Positions 12,337 to 22,455 of a stretch of 64,000 nucleotides of DNA are shown in pieces. The DNA comes from Mesostigma viride (Eukaryota > Streptophyta > Mesostigmatophyceae > Mesostigmatales > Mesostigmataceae), in contig RPFO01000072.1 of the NCBI GenBank assembly GCA_009746045.1, positions 2,051,985 to 2,115,984 on the forward strand. Reading direction: 5' to 3'. A model generated the notes under the pieces. That model was not told the origin of the DNA, searched no databases, and worked only from the letters and a program-made list of their open reading frames with translations. The translations under genes were made by a program, and so were the position numbers. Every line of letters starts with the position of its first letter. The stretch's first letter is position 1.

Positions 12337-14572
12337 TTGAGCACCGAATTTAGCCGTGAATGTCACTATCGCTTCGTCTTTCTAAGACGCACATGCTGGT
12401 ATAATTTTCCGCATCTAAAACGCAATATAGTGACGAGCAAACGCCCGTCGACGCAACGCAGTTTGGCGGATGCGCTCGCCTTTAACAATGCGGCAGCTGA
12501 GGCTGCCGCTTCGCCAGACCCGGCAGGCAGCAGTGACACTAGTCTTGCACTGGTGGTCACCCAGCAACCTCCTGGCCTCCATGCCTCGCCATCGGCATCG
12601 CCAGACCCTAAACGCGCCCGCTCAGCCGACAAAACAGGAGGGTCTTCACGCCCGGTGGCCTCGGAACCGCGCTTTTGGCTCAAATCTTTCCAGGTCGATG
12701 ATCACGACTGGACCAACATGTCTCCGTCCGAAGCTCTGGACTGCATCTTCTACGGGGACTACGCCTCGCTTTACGACCTGTGCATCCATCTCCACGCCAC
12801 CGGACGCCTCCTCGTCTCCGACGGCCGTCGCTGGCACAACGTCAGCATGGTTTTCGCCGATCAAGTTTCGTTTAAGTGGCCAGCCGGAGCGGCTGCTTAG
12901 GTTTTAGCGGACAAGTGTTCGAAGCGCGTCATTGGTGAATTACTTGGGAACTTGGGTTTCCCCGCGAAACTCCAACCGCACGTTCAGATTTCCAAATCTC
13001 AAGTAAAGTTCGGCGCAACTTTCTGAACGGGGGCAGTTGACGAGCAGCATTCCTCCGGACGAATGAATTGCGTTCCATACTTGCGCAAAATTTTGAAAGG
13101 TAGCTTGCGTGCAGCCCTACTAAAATTTGCGCGGACGTTCAGATTTCCAAATCTCGGGTAAATTTCGGCGGAACTTTCTGAACGGGGGTAGTTGGCGGGC
13201 AGCGTTCCTCCAGACGAATGAAATGCGTTCCATACTAGCGCAAAATTTTGAAAGGTAGCTTGCGTGCAGCCCTACTAAAATTTGCGCGAAGTGTGGGACT
13301 GAAAATTCGTAACGGAAACGTTTTGGTAGTTGCCGTCACTTCCTTTTGTGCAAACGTGTGGGAGTGAAAATTCGTAACGGAAACTTTTTGGTAGTTGCCG
13401 TCACTTCATTTTGCGCGAGTGTTGGGCTGAAAATTCGTAACGGAAACTTTTTGGTAGTTGGCGTCACTTCCTTTGGTTCGACTGAAAATTCGCTGAAATT
13501 CGCTGAATTCGTACCGTAGCCTAATTTTTAGTACCTCGAAGTGACGGGGCACCTAAAAATTTGCCCACAAGTACACTTGGCAGCGCGCTCACTGGGAAAA
13601 ATTGTACAGCCGCTCCGGCTGGCCACTTGAACGAATTGTAATCGGGCTCCTCCTGCCCCCGCCTCCAGCGTGCCATCCTCAACTCCCTTCTCCAGCGCTC
13701 TGACGGCGAGATCTGGGCTCCATCCATCTCCGCACCCACCCTCCGTTCCATCCTCACGGAAGCCTTCCAGCAGCACGTGACCCCCCTTGCTGCTGACGTC
13801 GCAGCAATGGGTGGCCCGCTGGCTGCTGAACTTCCTCACCTCACCGCCACCTCCACTGCCATTTCCGCCTCCACTGCCGACATCAAAGCCCAGCTCCTCG
13901 ACCTCAACCAACGCCTTCAAGCCACCGCCAAGGCCCTTGAGAGCTTGCATGACACCGCCGGCCTCACCGCCCAGGCGGTGAAGGACATCGCCGCCCAGCC
14001 GGCGCCTGCTGGCCCGGCCGGCGATGCTCCCTCCACCTGGGCGGACTTGCTCAGAAGCAGCACACCACCTCCACCACCTCCACCATCTCGGCACAACTCA
14101 AGCAACAAGCCCTCGACCTTCGCAAGGAAGCCGACATCACCCGGCGCAGCCACAATGTCATCGTCAAGCACTTCGACCAGCCGGCAGGTGAGACCTCCAC
14201 GAGCCTTCTTGAGGCATTTAAGCGCGACAGTTTTTGCCCCCATGCTACTCACTGGTGAGCTGGACATGTCGGCTGTCCGCCTCCCCCGCGCGCGGGGGAA
14301 GGCTGGCCCGGCACCCGTGCTCCTCACCTTAATTTAAGTACATGGCGGACAAGCTGTCGTTCCTTAAATGCCGCAAGAAGCTCTCGGAGACTCGCTTCAC
14401 GCTGGACGACGACTTTGACCCTGGCCCAGCAACAGCGGCGACGCGAGCTATGGCCGACCTACCTCCAGCTCCGGCAGAGCGCACGGGGGAAGCCGGTATA
14501 CTGGAGGGGGGCGGTCATCCACGTTGACCACAAGCCCTGGCAGCCCCCTCCTGCCACCTCAGACTAGGAATA
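12337..14572 (+). pseudogene. ORF1 remnant of copy A
   Basis: The first part (to about 12870) encodes a Ser/Ala/Pro-rich leader and a charged segment (FWLKSFQVDDHDWTNMSPSE), resembling the start of the intact ORF1 at 54795-56102. After the inserted TIR element it resumes at about 13640 with a predicted coiled-coil region (STADIKAQLLDLNQRLQATA), TWADLLRSS, and an RNA-binding-like C-terminal part ending in FTLDDDFDPG and VYWRGAVIHVDHKPW. Several frameshifts and the insertion break it. By analogy with L1 ORF1p it would have bound element RNA. Confidence 0.7.
12876..13626. mobile_element. 751-bp non-autonomous DNA transposon with 20-bp perfect TIRs
   Basis: The terminal repeat GTGGCCAGCCGGAGCGGCTG at 12876-12895 is perfectly inverted at 13607-13626. 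It is flanked by TTAA (12872) on the left and TTGA (13627) on the right, which could be a mutated TTAA duplication as left by piggyBac-type elements; this is tentative. The interior has no credible ORF. It holds two tandem copies of a ~160-bp unit (from about 12980 and 13135) and three copies of a ~65-bp unit containing GAAAATTCGTAACGGAAAC. It interrupts ORF1 of copy A. Confidence 0.75.
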
Positions 14573-15200
14573 TATATTAATAATATAATTACTTACAGCA
14601 GAGTGAAAGAAATCACTCAAACCAAAGCAAACGCCCAGCTATAAACCTATATACAGAGCCATGTCAAAGCTCTATACTACGATAAGACCAATGGAAACGT
14701 CTAACAGGAGGAACCTAATAGCCCTGCTGCACCGCAAAATCAGCCCGCGTACGGCGGAGCATGATGTCAGCCATGGCCCGAGTCAGCGCCACCGACAAGC
14801 GCTGACGCCAATATGACGTCCAGGTCCGCGCCGACCATGGGGCCTGCTGGCCCTCCAGGTCCAGCCGGTCCTCCCGGAGCCGGCAACACTCCTTGAAGAA
14901 GGCGGAGGTCAGGGGCCCCATGGCCCCAAACTCCTCCAGGACAAAGGGCACCACACGATGGTGCCCGACGTCGCCGTAGGCCAGGAGCTTGGCCCGCTCC
15001 GCCCGGTCTGCCGTGTAACCTGCCGTGAGGGAGGCCCCAGCCACGTGGCTAGGAGCCAAGGGCCGCGCCACCGAAATGTCGATAAGCAGATGCCGGCCAC
15101 CCCGCTCAAAGTCCAGCACCACGATGTCAGGCCGGTGGTTGGGGGAATAGAAGGCAGCGCCATCCGCATCCTCGGACCGGATCAGACTAGGAATATATAT
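14559..15200 (-). mobile_element. 5'-truncated RLE-type LINE with 19-bp target duplication
   Basis: The 19-bp direct repeat TCAGACTAGGAATATATAT lies at 14559-14577 and 15182-15200. Between the copies, on the minus strand, is the 3' end of a LINE: the last part of ORF2 (stop at 14715), a 3' UTR with the hairpin GAGTG...CACTC region, and an AT-rich tail (TAAGTAATTATATTATTA). The same 3' end follows the LINE at 59220-59290. This is the classic product of target-primed reverse transcription. Confidence 0.88.
14715..15180 (-). pseudogene. LINE ORF2 C-terminal fragment (endonuclease-like region)
   Basis: Open from the truncation point to the stop. It contains NHRPDIVVLDF, HLLIDISVARP and VVPFVLEEFGAMG, a pattern typical of the C-terminus of many protist and fungal LINE proteins and consistent with a PD-(D/E)xK-like nuclease core. 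The 58480-58970 segment encodes the same motifs, so both belong to one LINE family. It is a 5'-truncated fragment with no start of its own. Confidence 0.75.
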
Positions 15201-15587
15201 ACCAATAGTGTAGATTAGTAAGGCTTAGCCTAGCATGTGCATGGCCCGCGCGCATGTGCGCCCATAATGGCCCCCATGGATGATGCCTTCAACATTTAGC
15301 CACGCTATGTCTATAATGGGACCCCATGGATGTTGCATTAAGAATTTAGCCATGCTATGCCTCTGCAGAGAGATGCTCTCTGTCGAGAAGCCATGCCCTA
15401 GCCCTTGTATAGCCATGATGATCTTCCTCCCCCGTGCCAGGATCCCCCCCCCTAGGCGGGTTGAACCTGAGACAGCATGCATGGTGGTGCCGGTGCCCTG
15501 GTGCACCTAGAGCAAGGGTAGCTTACATTCCCGCCCTTGCATGAAGTAGCCTAGGATGCCCTGCCAGCCGTTAAGAATGTACTCCAG

Positions 15588-16150
15588 CACAAGTACATTT
15601 TGAGTTTTTCCAAGTTTCTTGTTTTTTGCTTGTTTCAAGTTCAGTTTTGCATAAAAAGTGTCCCCATAGCCCCTGGATCTCATCTGGAGGTAGTTGAACT
15701 AGTATATGCTACAATATACTAGGTTGTACTATTTTCTACTACATTTATACTATAATGTACTAAATTGAACTACATCTGAACTATATGTAACTGTGATTGA
15801 TGCCCCTGTAACGTCTCCCAATGCTCAATAACAGGTCTGGCCACCATTGGTGACCTCCTAGAGCCATTCACAGCTGCATTTCGTGGATCACCGCACAAAA
15901 AAAAATGTTTTACTTAGCCCTATCAACATGGGAATGAGGGCTTTGGTGTGCAAACATGCATGTGTGCTAAAAATTGGACATTCTGACACTGCGCGAGAGT
16001 CTGGTAATACTTAAGCACTTCAGGTCATGATCGAAGTATAGAATGAACTGATGCAAGCAATCAAGCATTATGCAAGGAATGGAATGCTGCAATGACTTTT
16101 AGCAGTAATACTTGCAACTAGGGAACACACGATAAAGTCACGAATCTGAC
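15588..16150. other. AT-rich intergenic stretch
   Basis: No gene seen. It contains short TACTA/TATACTA-rich runs around 15700-15780 and nothing with recognisable motifs. Confidence 0.5.
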
Positions 16151-16357
16151 ATGCATTGTGCCGTCATGGCACATGCATGAACATGTACACGAACAGAGGA
16201 TCACGCGAACGCCCACGTGCACGCGCATGGCAATCCCCATGCCCCCCCCACCCACACACACTGACACACACACAAGCCCCAACTCCAAACATTGCACCAA
16301 TGACCCACCCACCCAAACCCAACCCCAGCCCCCCTGACCCCCCCAACGCCCATGCAC

Positions 16358-17435
16358 ACGCCCATGCCCCCGCCCCCGCCCCCGGCCCCGCCCCCGGCCC
16401 CGCCCCCGCCCCCGCCCCCGCCCCCGCCCCCGCCCCCGCCCCCGCCCCCGCCCCGCCCCCGCCCCCGCCCCCGCCCCCGCCCCCGCCCCGCCCCCGCCCC
16501 CCCCCGCCCCCGCCCCCGCCCCCGCCCCCGCCCCGCCCCCGCCCCCGCCCCCGCCCCCGCCCCGCCCCGCCCCGCCCCCGCCCCCGCCCCCGCCCCGCCC
16601 ATGCCCATGCCCCCGCCCCCGCACCCGCCCATTCTCACCCACGCCCACGCCCACGCCCACGCCCACGCCCACGCCCATGCCCACGCCCACGCCCACGCCC
16701 ACGCCCACGCCCACGCCCACGCCCACGCCCACGCCCACGCCCACGCCCACGCCCACGCCCACGCCCACGCCCACGCCCACGCCCACGCCCACGCCCACGC
16801 CCACGCCCACGCCCACGCCCACCCTAGCCTCACCCCTACTCCAAGCCACAATTATACCCAAAGCCACAGCCAGAAGTAGAGCGCAGCTGCAACAATAGCA
16901 GACGTAGCTGAGACACACACCTACCCACGCCAACGCCCACCCCATGCCCACCCATGCCCACGCCCACGCCCACGCCCACGCCCACGCCCACGCCCACGCC
17001 CACGCCCACGCCCACGCCCACGCCCACGCCCACGCCCACGCCCACGCCCACGCCCACGCCCACGCCCACACCCACACCCACGCCCACGCCCACGCCCACG
17101 CCCACGCCCACGCCCACACCCACGCCCACGCCCACGCCCACACCCACACCCACGCCCACGCCCACGCCCACGCCCACGCCCACGCCCACCCCACGCCCAC
17201 GCCCACGCCCACGCCTACGCCCACGCCCACGCCCACGCCCACGCCCACGCCCATGCCAACGCCCACGCCCACGCCCACGCCCACGCCCACGCCCACGCCC
17301 ACGCCCACGCCCACGCCCACGCCCACGCCCACGCCCACGCCCACACCCACACCCACCCACGCCCACGCCCACGCCCGCGCCCATGCCCACGCTCACGCCC
17401 ACGCCCACGCCCACGCCCGCGCCTGCGCCCACCCT
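16358..17435. repeat. hexanucleotide arrays (CCCCCG)n and (CCCACG)n in a higher-order duplication
   Basis: 16358-16600 is (CCCCCG)n with phase slips. 16631-16822 and 16945-17430 are (CCCACG)n with CCCACA and CCCATG variants. Each CCCACG array is followed by the same ~105-bp non-repetitive block (from ACCCTAGCCTCACCCCTACT, at about 16820 and 17430). Array plus block was therefore duplicated as a unit. All frames are open on both strands, giving meaningless Gly-Val, Ala-Trp and Pro-Thr ORFs. The C-rich strand could form i-motifs and the G-rich strand quadruplexes. Confidence 0.93.
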
Positions 17436-17700
17436 AGCCTCACCCCTACTCCAAGCCACAAATGCACCGTAAGCCACAGCCAGAAGTACAGCACAGCAGC
17501 GACAATTGCAGACTTAGCCCAGACACACACCTACCCACGTCAATGCCCCTGCCCAGAGACTCGCGGCCTCATCCCACCCCCCTGCACGAACAGTTCCCAA
17601 ACAAAAGAAAAGGCAAACAAAAGGAACAAGAGTAGCAAGCTGCATTGCGAGCACATATGCCAGTTCTGGTGCACATGCCAGGCCGAAAGCAACTCATGAT

Positions 17701-17852
17701 TGCCCCTGCCCCTGCCCCTGCCCCTACCCCTGCCCCTGCCCCTGCCCCTGCCCCTGCCCCTGCCCCTGCCCCTGCCCCTGCCCCTGCCCCTGCCCCTGCC
17801 CCTGCCCCTGCCCCTGCCCCTGCCCCTGCCCCTGCCCCTGCTCCTGCCCCTG
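17701..17852. repeat. (CCCCTG)n array
   Basis: About 25 near-perfect copies of the hexamer CCCCTG, only ~160 bp beyond the CCCACG arrays. This is a third, related hexamer family. The Ala-Pro ORF across it is a repeat artefact. Confidence 0.93.
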
Positions 17853-19036
17853 CCATCACCATTCTAACCACCACACATTACGAAAAGCAAGAAGAAATTA
17901 TAATAATAAGAAGAAATAATAATAATAAACAAGCACAAAGTTGACTGCACATGCGACTGTACCAGTAGGCACGTAGCAAATTTTAGCTGCAGCTTCAATT
18001 TCAACTTCATTGCAATTGCAAGTGTGACTGCATGTGTAATTGCACTACCAATGCCTAATGCCCACTGCATGTGCCCAGTGCGAATGCAATTCAAAAGCAA
18101 CATGCAATCGAAATTACAGCTGAAGCCGGCTATTAACAAAGATATTTAAAGCAGTTGTTAACTACAGAGACCCAATGAAAATGCAAATGCAATGAAAAAG
18201 CAACAGAAGTTGAAGCCACTGCCACTCTACCTGCCGACAGTAACACCACCGCCAGCACCCACTCATATCCCAACGACAAGGAAATAGAATTGCCCAAAGC
18301 CAGACATACATTGGGACGCATAAGCAAACGGCAACGCAAGCGCACATGCAAATGTATACGCAAAGGCAAAGGCAAAGGCAAACGCAAACGCAAACGCAAA
18401 CGCAAACGCAAGCTTGTCATGTACCTACGCTTAACTGCAAACGCAAACTGTGCACGAAGCAAAAAGATTGGATGGCCAAGATCATGGCAAATACGAGGGC
18501 CGAAAACAATCCAACTTCATCTAAATGTCCGAAATCCTCACGACGTTTCGATGCGCGCTTGAATGTCGAAGGCCTGCGCCGATTATCGATCATAAGTCGA
18601 ATGTGTAATTGTCGGCTTATGAGAACTGCTTTGCGACAGTATCACGTCAGGCCGTTCCTGTGCAGCCATTTTCCCTGTGCAGCGGGTGGACAACGTTCAC
18701 TTTCCGCATTATTCATGGCTATCGAAGTTAATTCTTACCGACCCCGGCTGCCATGGCCACTGGCCACGCATATCAAGTTCAGGTATTCCCGACCTGTAGC
18801 GCAGCAGATTTCTGTCGGAAGGCATCCTAAGCATCGTGATAAAAGAAATCCGAACAATAGACATTCATGCTGCATCTAAGGACATTATGGCATTTGTATA
18901 TACTGCAAGTACATGTATCGACATTGCCGTGATTGCTAACCCCGACTCACCATGAACAGGAACTTTCCCTCTGCCTCCATGAAATGTACTTCGTGAAATG
19001 TACTGTAATACATATGATGTACTACGATGATAATCA
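17853..19036. other. intergenic region with short AAT and CAAACG repeats
   Basis: It holds a short AAT-rich run (17895-17935), quasi-repeats of TGCAATTGCAA type (17985-18200) and about eight CAAACG/CAAAGG hexamers at 18360-18410. The motif GAAATGTACTTCGTGAAATG at 18977-18996 recurs inside the inverted repeat that follows. No gene recognised. Confidence 0.5.
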
Positions 19037-19651
19037 TCCCAGCAAAGCCATAGCACACCTTCCGTTTCGACCGCCATGTCGGCCACTAGTCCGGATAGCT
19101 CAATGTGCACCTGACCTTGACACTAATCGCACAAACAGCCACAATTTTGCAAGCAAGAAGACATGGCTACCTCGGCATTTCATGAAATGTACTTCGTGAA
19201 ATGCATTTCGTGAAATGTACTAAGGAACGTGATTGGCCGGCGTTCGCTCGCCAAATCTCGCAAAATGTACTAAGGCACGTGATTGGTCCCGCAAAATGTA
19301 CTAAGGAACGTGATTGGCCGGCGAAGATTCTGTTTGCTGCAATTAAAATTCCCTACAGAATCTTCGCCGGCCAATCACGTTCCTTAGTACATTTTGCGGG
19401 ACCAATCACGTGCCTTAGTACATTTTGCGAGATTTGGCGAGCGAACGCCGGCCAATCACGTTCCTTAGTACATTTCACGAAATGCATTTCACGAAGTACA
19501 TTTCATGAAATGCCGAGGTAGCCATGTCTTCTTGCTTGCAAAATTGTGGCTGTTTGTGCGATTAGTGTCAAGGTCAGGTGCACATTGAGCTATCCGGACT
19601 AGTGGCCGACATGGCGGTCGAAACGGAAGGTGTGCTATGGCTTTGCTGGGA
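19037..19651. repeat. perfect 297-bp inverted repeat with 21-bp spacer
   Basis: The arms 19037-19333 and 19355-19651 are reverse complements with no mismatch that I could find; the spacer is 19334-19354. Homology stops abruptly on both outer sides. The right arm runs into the first 14 codons of the ORF starting at 19611, so the left arm carries the same coding start in the opposite direction. Each arm has three copies of a motif around TAAGGAACGTGATTGG (CACGTG-like box next to a CCAAT box). The structure could extrude as a cruciform or act as a divergent promoter; an assembly fold-back must also be excluded. Confidence 0.9.
19217..19471. promoter_or_regulatory. candidate divergent promoter: six CCAAT/E-box-like motifs
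   Basis: The element GTACTAAGG(A/C)ACGTGATTGG occurs three times on the plus strand (from about 19217, 19267 and 19297) and three times mirrored in the right arm. One copy in each arm contains CACGTG. CCAAT boxes with E-box-like sequences in this symmetric layout, just upstream of two outward-facing ATGs, look promoter-like. No TATA box or transcript evidence supports it. Confidence 0.4.
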
Positions 19652-20084
19652 CATAATCGTGGCTATCTGCTTCCTGGCTTTCGCTATCATGGTGATGGGA
19701 CACCATGGGAAGCGCAAGTTCGCAGCCATAGTGCTAAGCGGCAGCACCCATGCCGGCAGCCTAGTGACCGACGAGACGTTCGACTGTAAGTGCGGCCACG
19801 AGTGCATGAAGCCCATTAGAATATCACATCTCCAGGCATTGCGAAGCGCCTGGTTTTCGCCCGGGCGGAAGCAAGAGGACAGGAAGGCGGCGATAAAGCA
19901 GCAGCTGCACCAGGGGGGGTACGACGCCATAACCACGATGTCGTCATCTACTCGTCACAAGTTCGTTCATGGCGCTGGTTTTCGGTTCGTTCTCGACGGG
20001 GGAGTCAAGGATATGAACATAGGGTTTGTGACCCCTTTTCACTTTCGCGTTTCACTTTCGAGGCGGCCTTCAGGCACTGCCTGA
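19611..20084 (+). CDS. unrecognised protein with N-terminal TM segment and Cys motif
   Basis: From ATG 19611 the frame gives about 157 residues. There is a hydrophobic segment (IIVAICFLAFAIMVMG, about residues 15-31), then CKCGHECMKPIRISHLQALR and a basic region (KQEDRKAAIKQQLHQGG). The spaced Cys pattern before a charged helix loosely recalls the N-terminal part of some protist transposon proteins, but I cannot name a family. The first 41 bp are inside the perfect inverted repeat. It may be one exon of a longer gene with the ORF at 20928. Confidence 0.4.
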   Translation: MAVETEGVLWLCWDIIVAICFLAFAIMVMGHHGKRKFAAIVLSGSTHAGSLVTDETFDCKCGHECMKPIRISHLQALRSAWFSPGRKQEDRKAAIKQQLHQGGYDAITTMSSSTRHKFVHGAGFRFVLDGGVKDMNIGFVTPFHFRVSLSRRPSGTA

Positions 20085-20599
20085 AAATTAGCAACCACGT
20101 TTGGAACTCTTCGGACCACCTGTGAAACTAATCACATTTGATGATGTGCTGGCGGGCCTGGGCATCGCATTTGAGCATTACTTCGAGCAGGGCTCAACAA
20201 GCTCGATTCGCCAACTCAACCCGAAGAAGCCCTAAGCTGCGGTAAGACATATATTTGTGTGGATGGCTCTTGATATCATGCTGAATTTCTAGTCTTCTCT
20301 AGGTGGACAGTTCATGTGCAGCCATACAGGTCATCCATGTGTGTTTTAACCATGTTGCATGTGCCACAGATATTATGAGCAGTATTTACTAAGTGTGCTG
20401 GAGTCGTTGTTGCATGCTTGTTGTATTTCACAGTTCACGCCTGCATGAACGCATCGTTGATACTAATGATTATTCATATTGCATGACTGTTCTATTGGGG
20501 ACGCCGCGCTTGATGTCACAACGTGGCCGAAAGGGTGCATCCACCGCGACGGCCGGTGGGTGAAATCGATGGACGCATTTCCGAAGAAGCCAGCCGCGG

Positions 20600-20840
20600 G
20601 CCACACCCATGGCGCGGGCGGGGCGCGGGCGGGGGCGGGGGCGGGGGAGAAGGCGCGGGTGCGGGCGCGGGCGCCACCCAAGCGCGGGCGCGGGCGCGGG
20701 CCCGGGCGGGCGGGGGCGGGGCGGGGGCGCAGGCGCCGGCGCGGGTGCGGGCGCGGGCGCCACCCAAGGCGCGCGCGCGGGCGCGGGCGGGGTGGGGGCG
20801 CAGGCGCCGGCGCGGGTGCGGGCGCGGGCGCCACCGCCGA
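20600..20840. repeat. GC-only degenerate (GGGCGC)n tract
   Basis: An almost purely G/C sequence of GCGGGCGC- and GCGGGGGC-type words. It contains two imperfect copies of a ~100-bp block (GAGGCGCCGGCGCGGGTGCGG-like), giving Arg-Gly- and Ala-Pro-rich open frames on both strands. It may be part of a low-complexity exon joined to the ORF that follows, because an open frame (20479-20931) crosses it. Confidence 0.7.
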
Positions 20841-20927
20841 CTTGGATGATGAGCCAGCAACCGAAGCCAAGAGGGAGAGGCACCGCTCTTCGAAGGTGTT
20901 CGATCTCGAAGTGTTTTGGGGCCGGAT

Positions 20928-22265
20928 ATGACCGTGTATGTCCGCTGGCGCCTAGCCGCATCGGAGACGTTGGTAAATGCACCGGTGAACAAGTGGCAGC
21001 CCACAGGGCCTAATGGCGAGGCTTGTGACGGGGTCACGCCCATTGGGTACACCCCGCAGGGAGATCCTGTCTATGGGTGCCTCCTCATAGAGCGTGGCAA
21101 GGCCCCCAAAGGAAGTCCTGGTCTAGTGCCGCTTTTTGAATGGGACGAGGGCGGTGCCAGGAGATGTACCTGCGCTAGCCTTCACAGCCTTTTTCCTGAC
21201 ATCGTCGCCGCTGAGAAGCAGCAGTTGCTGGACGGATGGATTGAGCAGGTGCCAAAGTCCGTGGAGGATGTGCGTGCCAACAACGAGAATCTGTTCGACA
21301 TCATGGAGCAAAAGCTCAAAGAGAAGCGTGAACTGCAAGCGAACAAGGCGGTACCCTTACCGCTGCGATCTGCAGGCGACCAGTCGGTTGCGCGGGCAAC
21401 ACGAGCACTGAGGCTGCCCATAAAACAAGTCATCTCACACGTCGCTTGCCCTGCCCGCGAGATTCAAGCGCAGATCAACCGCGCATGTGCGCCCGCTGCG
21501 CGAGGGAGCACATCAACGGCAACGCCCGCTTTGCGCACACTGATTTCCGGCAGGCACACCTTCAAGGTGAATGGAAGCCTCATACGACGCGGCGACCTAC
21601 TCGTTGTTAAGCGGCCAGCCGTCACCTGCGGGCAGGGAATGCCGTGGGCACCACACATGCTGGTGAAGGTCCTTGATCTGGAAGGCGATCGCACGGAGCG
21701 TGACAGCATTGTCGCCTCTCCTTACTACGCACCGTCGTGGACGGGCCAGTTTTCTAGAGTGACATTAGGTGGCGGCAGCGCAGGGATGACGGTCCCCATT
21801 TCTGATGTACACCTGCAGCACTGGACAGTGGGCGGTACGGCAGAGGTGCACCAGCCTGAGCTGATCAGTACCGGCAAACTGTCAGCTGCCACGGTGGCGG
21901 CGTTGAAAGAGCACCCGCAGATTGACTTTGAGCATTACAAGACTGCCACCGCCGCCAGGGCAGCAGCAAAGGATGACTGCAATGCCTACTTTGCCGAGCA
22001 TGGAGCACGTGCGCTTATCGGGATGCGCCTGTGTGCCCTGTTTCCGGGGATAGCGAGGAAGAGGGAGCGCTTCCATGGCTGGGTCACTAAGGTTCAGGAA
22101 AGGGGAGGTCACCTGCTCATCAAGGCGATGTGGGCTGATGGGCAGGACTATCATGCCCTGGCGGAGGTGACGCAGTTCGTGTGCGGCTGCCCACACCCAG
22201 TCGAGGCATTTGGCCGCGCTCGCTTCTTTCCACAGGAGCTAGGCTGGCACCGTGAACGCAGGTGA
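20928..22265 (+). CDS. unrecognised 446-codon protein
   Basis: From ATG 20928 (the frame is also open upstream) to a stop at 22265. Codon use is GC-rich and even, there are no low-complexity tracts, and it looks like a real coding exon. Visible features are CTCASLHSLFPD, a Lys/Glu-rich helix (EQKLKEKRELQ), and a central segment with FKVNGSLIRRGDLLVV followed by VKVLDLEG, faintly like a BAH-type fold. A Cys pair (FVCGCPHPVEAF) lies near the end. No catalytic motif is recognised. It could be a host gene or cargo of an unrecognised transposon; the promoter-like inverted repeat lies 1.3 kb upstream. Confidence 0.5.
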   Translation: MTVYVRWRLAASETLVNAPVNKWQPTGPNGEACDGVTPIGYTPQGDPVYGCLLIERGKAPKGSPGLVPLFEWDEGGARRCTCASLHSLFPDIVAAEKQQLLDGWIEQVPKSVEDVRANNENLFDIMEQKLKEKRELQANKAVPLPLRSAGDQSVARATRALRLPIKQVISHVACPAREIQAQINRACAPAARGSTSTATPALRTLISGRHTFKVNGSLIRRGDLLVVKRPAVTCGQGMPWAPHMLVKVLDLEGDRTERDSIVASPYYAPSWTGQFSRVTLGGGSAGMTVPISDVHLQHWTVGGTAEVHQPELISTGKLSAATVAALKEHPQIDFEHYKTATAARAAAKDDCNAYFAEHGARALIGMRLCALFPGIARKRERFHGWVTKVQERGGHLLIKAMWADGQDYHALAEVTQFVCGCPHPVEAFGRARFFPQELGWHRERR

Positions 22266-22315
22266 TGGCACCCACATAGACGATGCCGTCCCTGCTGTGC
22301 ACAGTGACAGTGAAG

Positions 22316-22455
22316 GCGGGGAGGAGGAGGAAGAGGGAGAGGAAGAGGGGGAGGAAGAGGGGGAGGAGGAGGGGGGAGAGGGGAGGGAGAGGGGGAGGGA
22401 GAATGGGAGGGGGAGGGGGAGGAGGAAGAGGGAGAGGGAGAGGAGAGGAGGATGC
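22316..22455. repeat. purine tract (GGAGGA/GGGAGA)n
   Basis: About 140 bp of almost pure purine on the plus strand, immediately after the preceding ORF. Such tracts can form triplex or quadruplex DNA. The Glu/Gly-rich and antisense Ser/Pro-rich frames are artefacts. Confidence 0.85.

Larger units (their letters stand above)
12300..15587 (+). mobile_element. ORF1-family LINE-like element, copy A (decayed, with nested insertions)
   Basis: The 5' end ATGGCTGACGGCGGAG (12305) and the following leader with CTTTCTAAGACGCAC (12379) match the 5' ends of the intact copy at 56300 and of copy C at 42110. The ORF1 remnant follows, then a 3' region shared with copy C (GTAAGGCTTAGCC, CCCATAATGGCCCCCATGG) ending at about 15587 (TGTACTCCAGCAC). 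A 751-bp TIR element (12876-13626) and a truncated LINE (14578-15181) are inserted in it. No RT-coding sequence of its own is visible between ORF1 and the 3' end. Confidence 0.72.

Noticed and set aside
16118..17874. Long Gly-Val, Ala-Trp, Pro-Thr, His-Ala and Gly-Arg ORFs on both strands
   Set aside because: All come from hexanucleotide arrays, where any frame is open. There is no non-repetitive coding sequence.
20463..21052. Antisense Arg/Pro-rich ORFs at 20.5-21.0 kb
   Set aside because: Open only because the tract is almost entirely G and C; no motifs.
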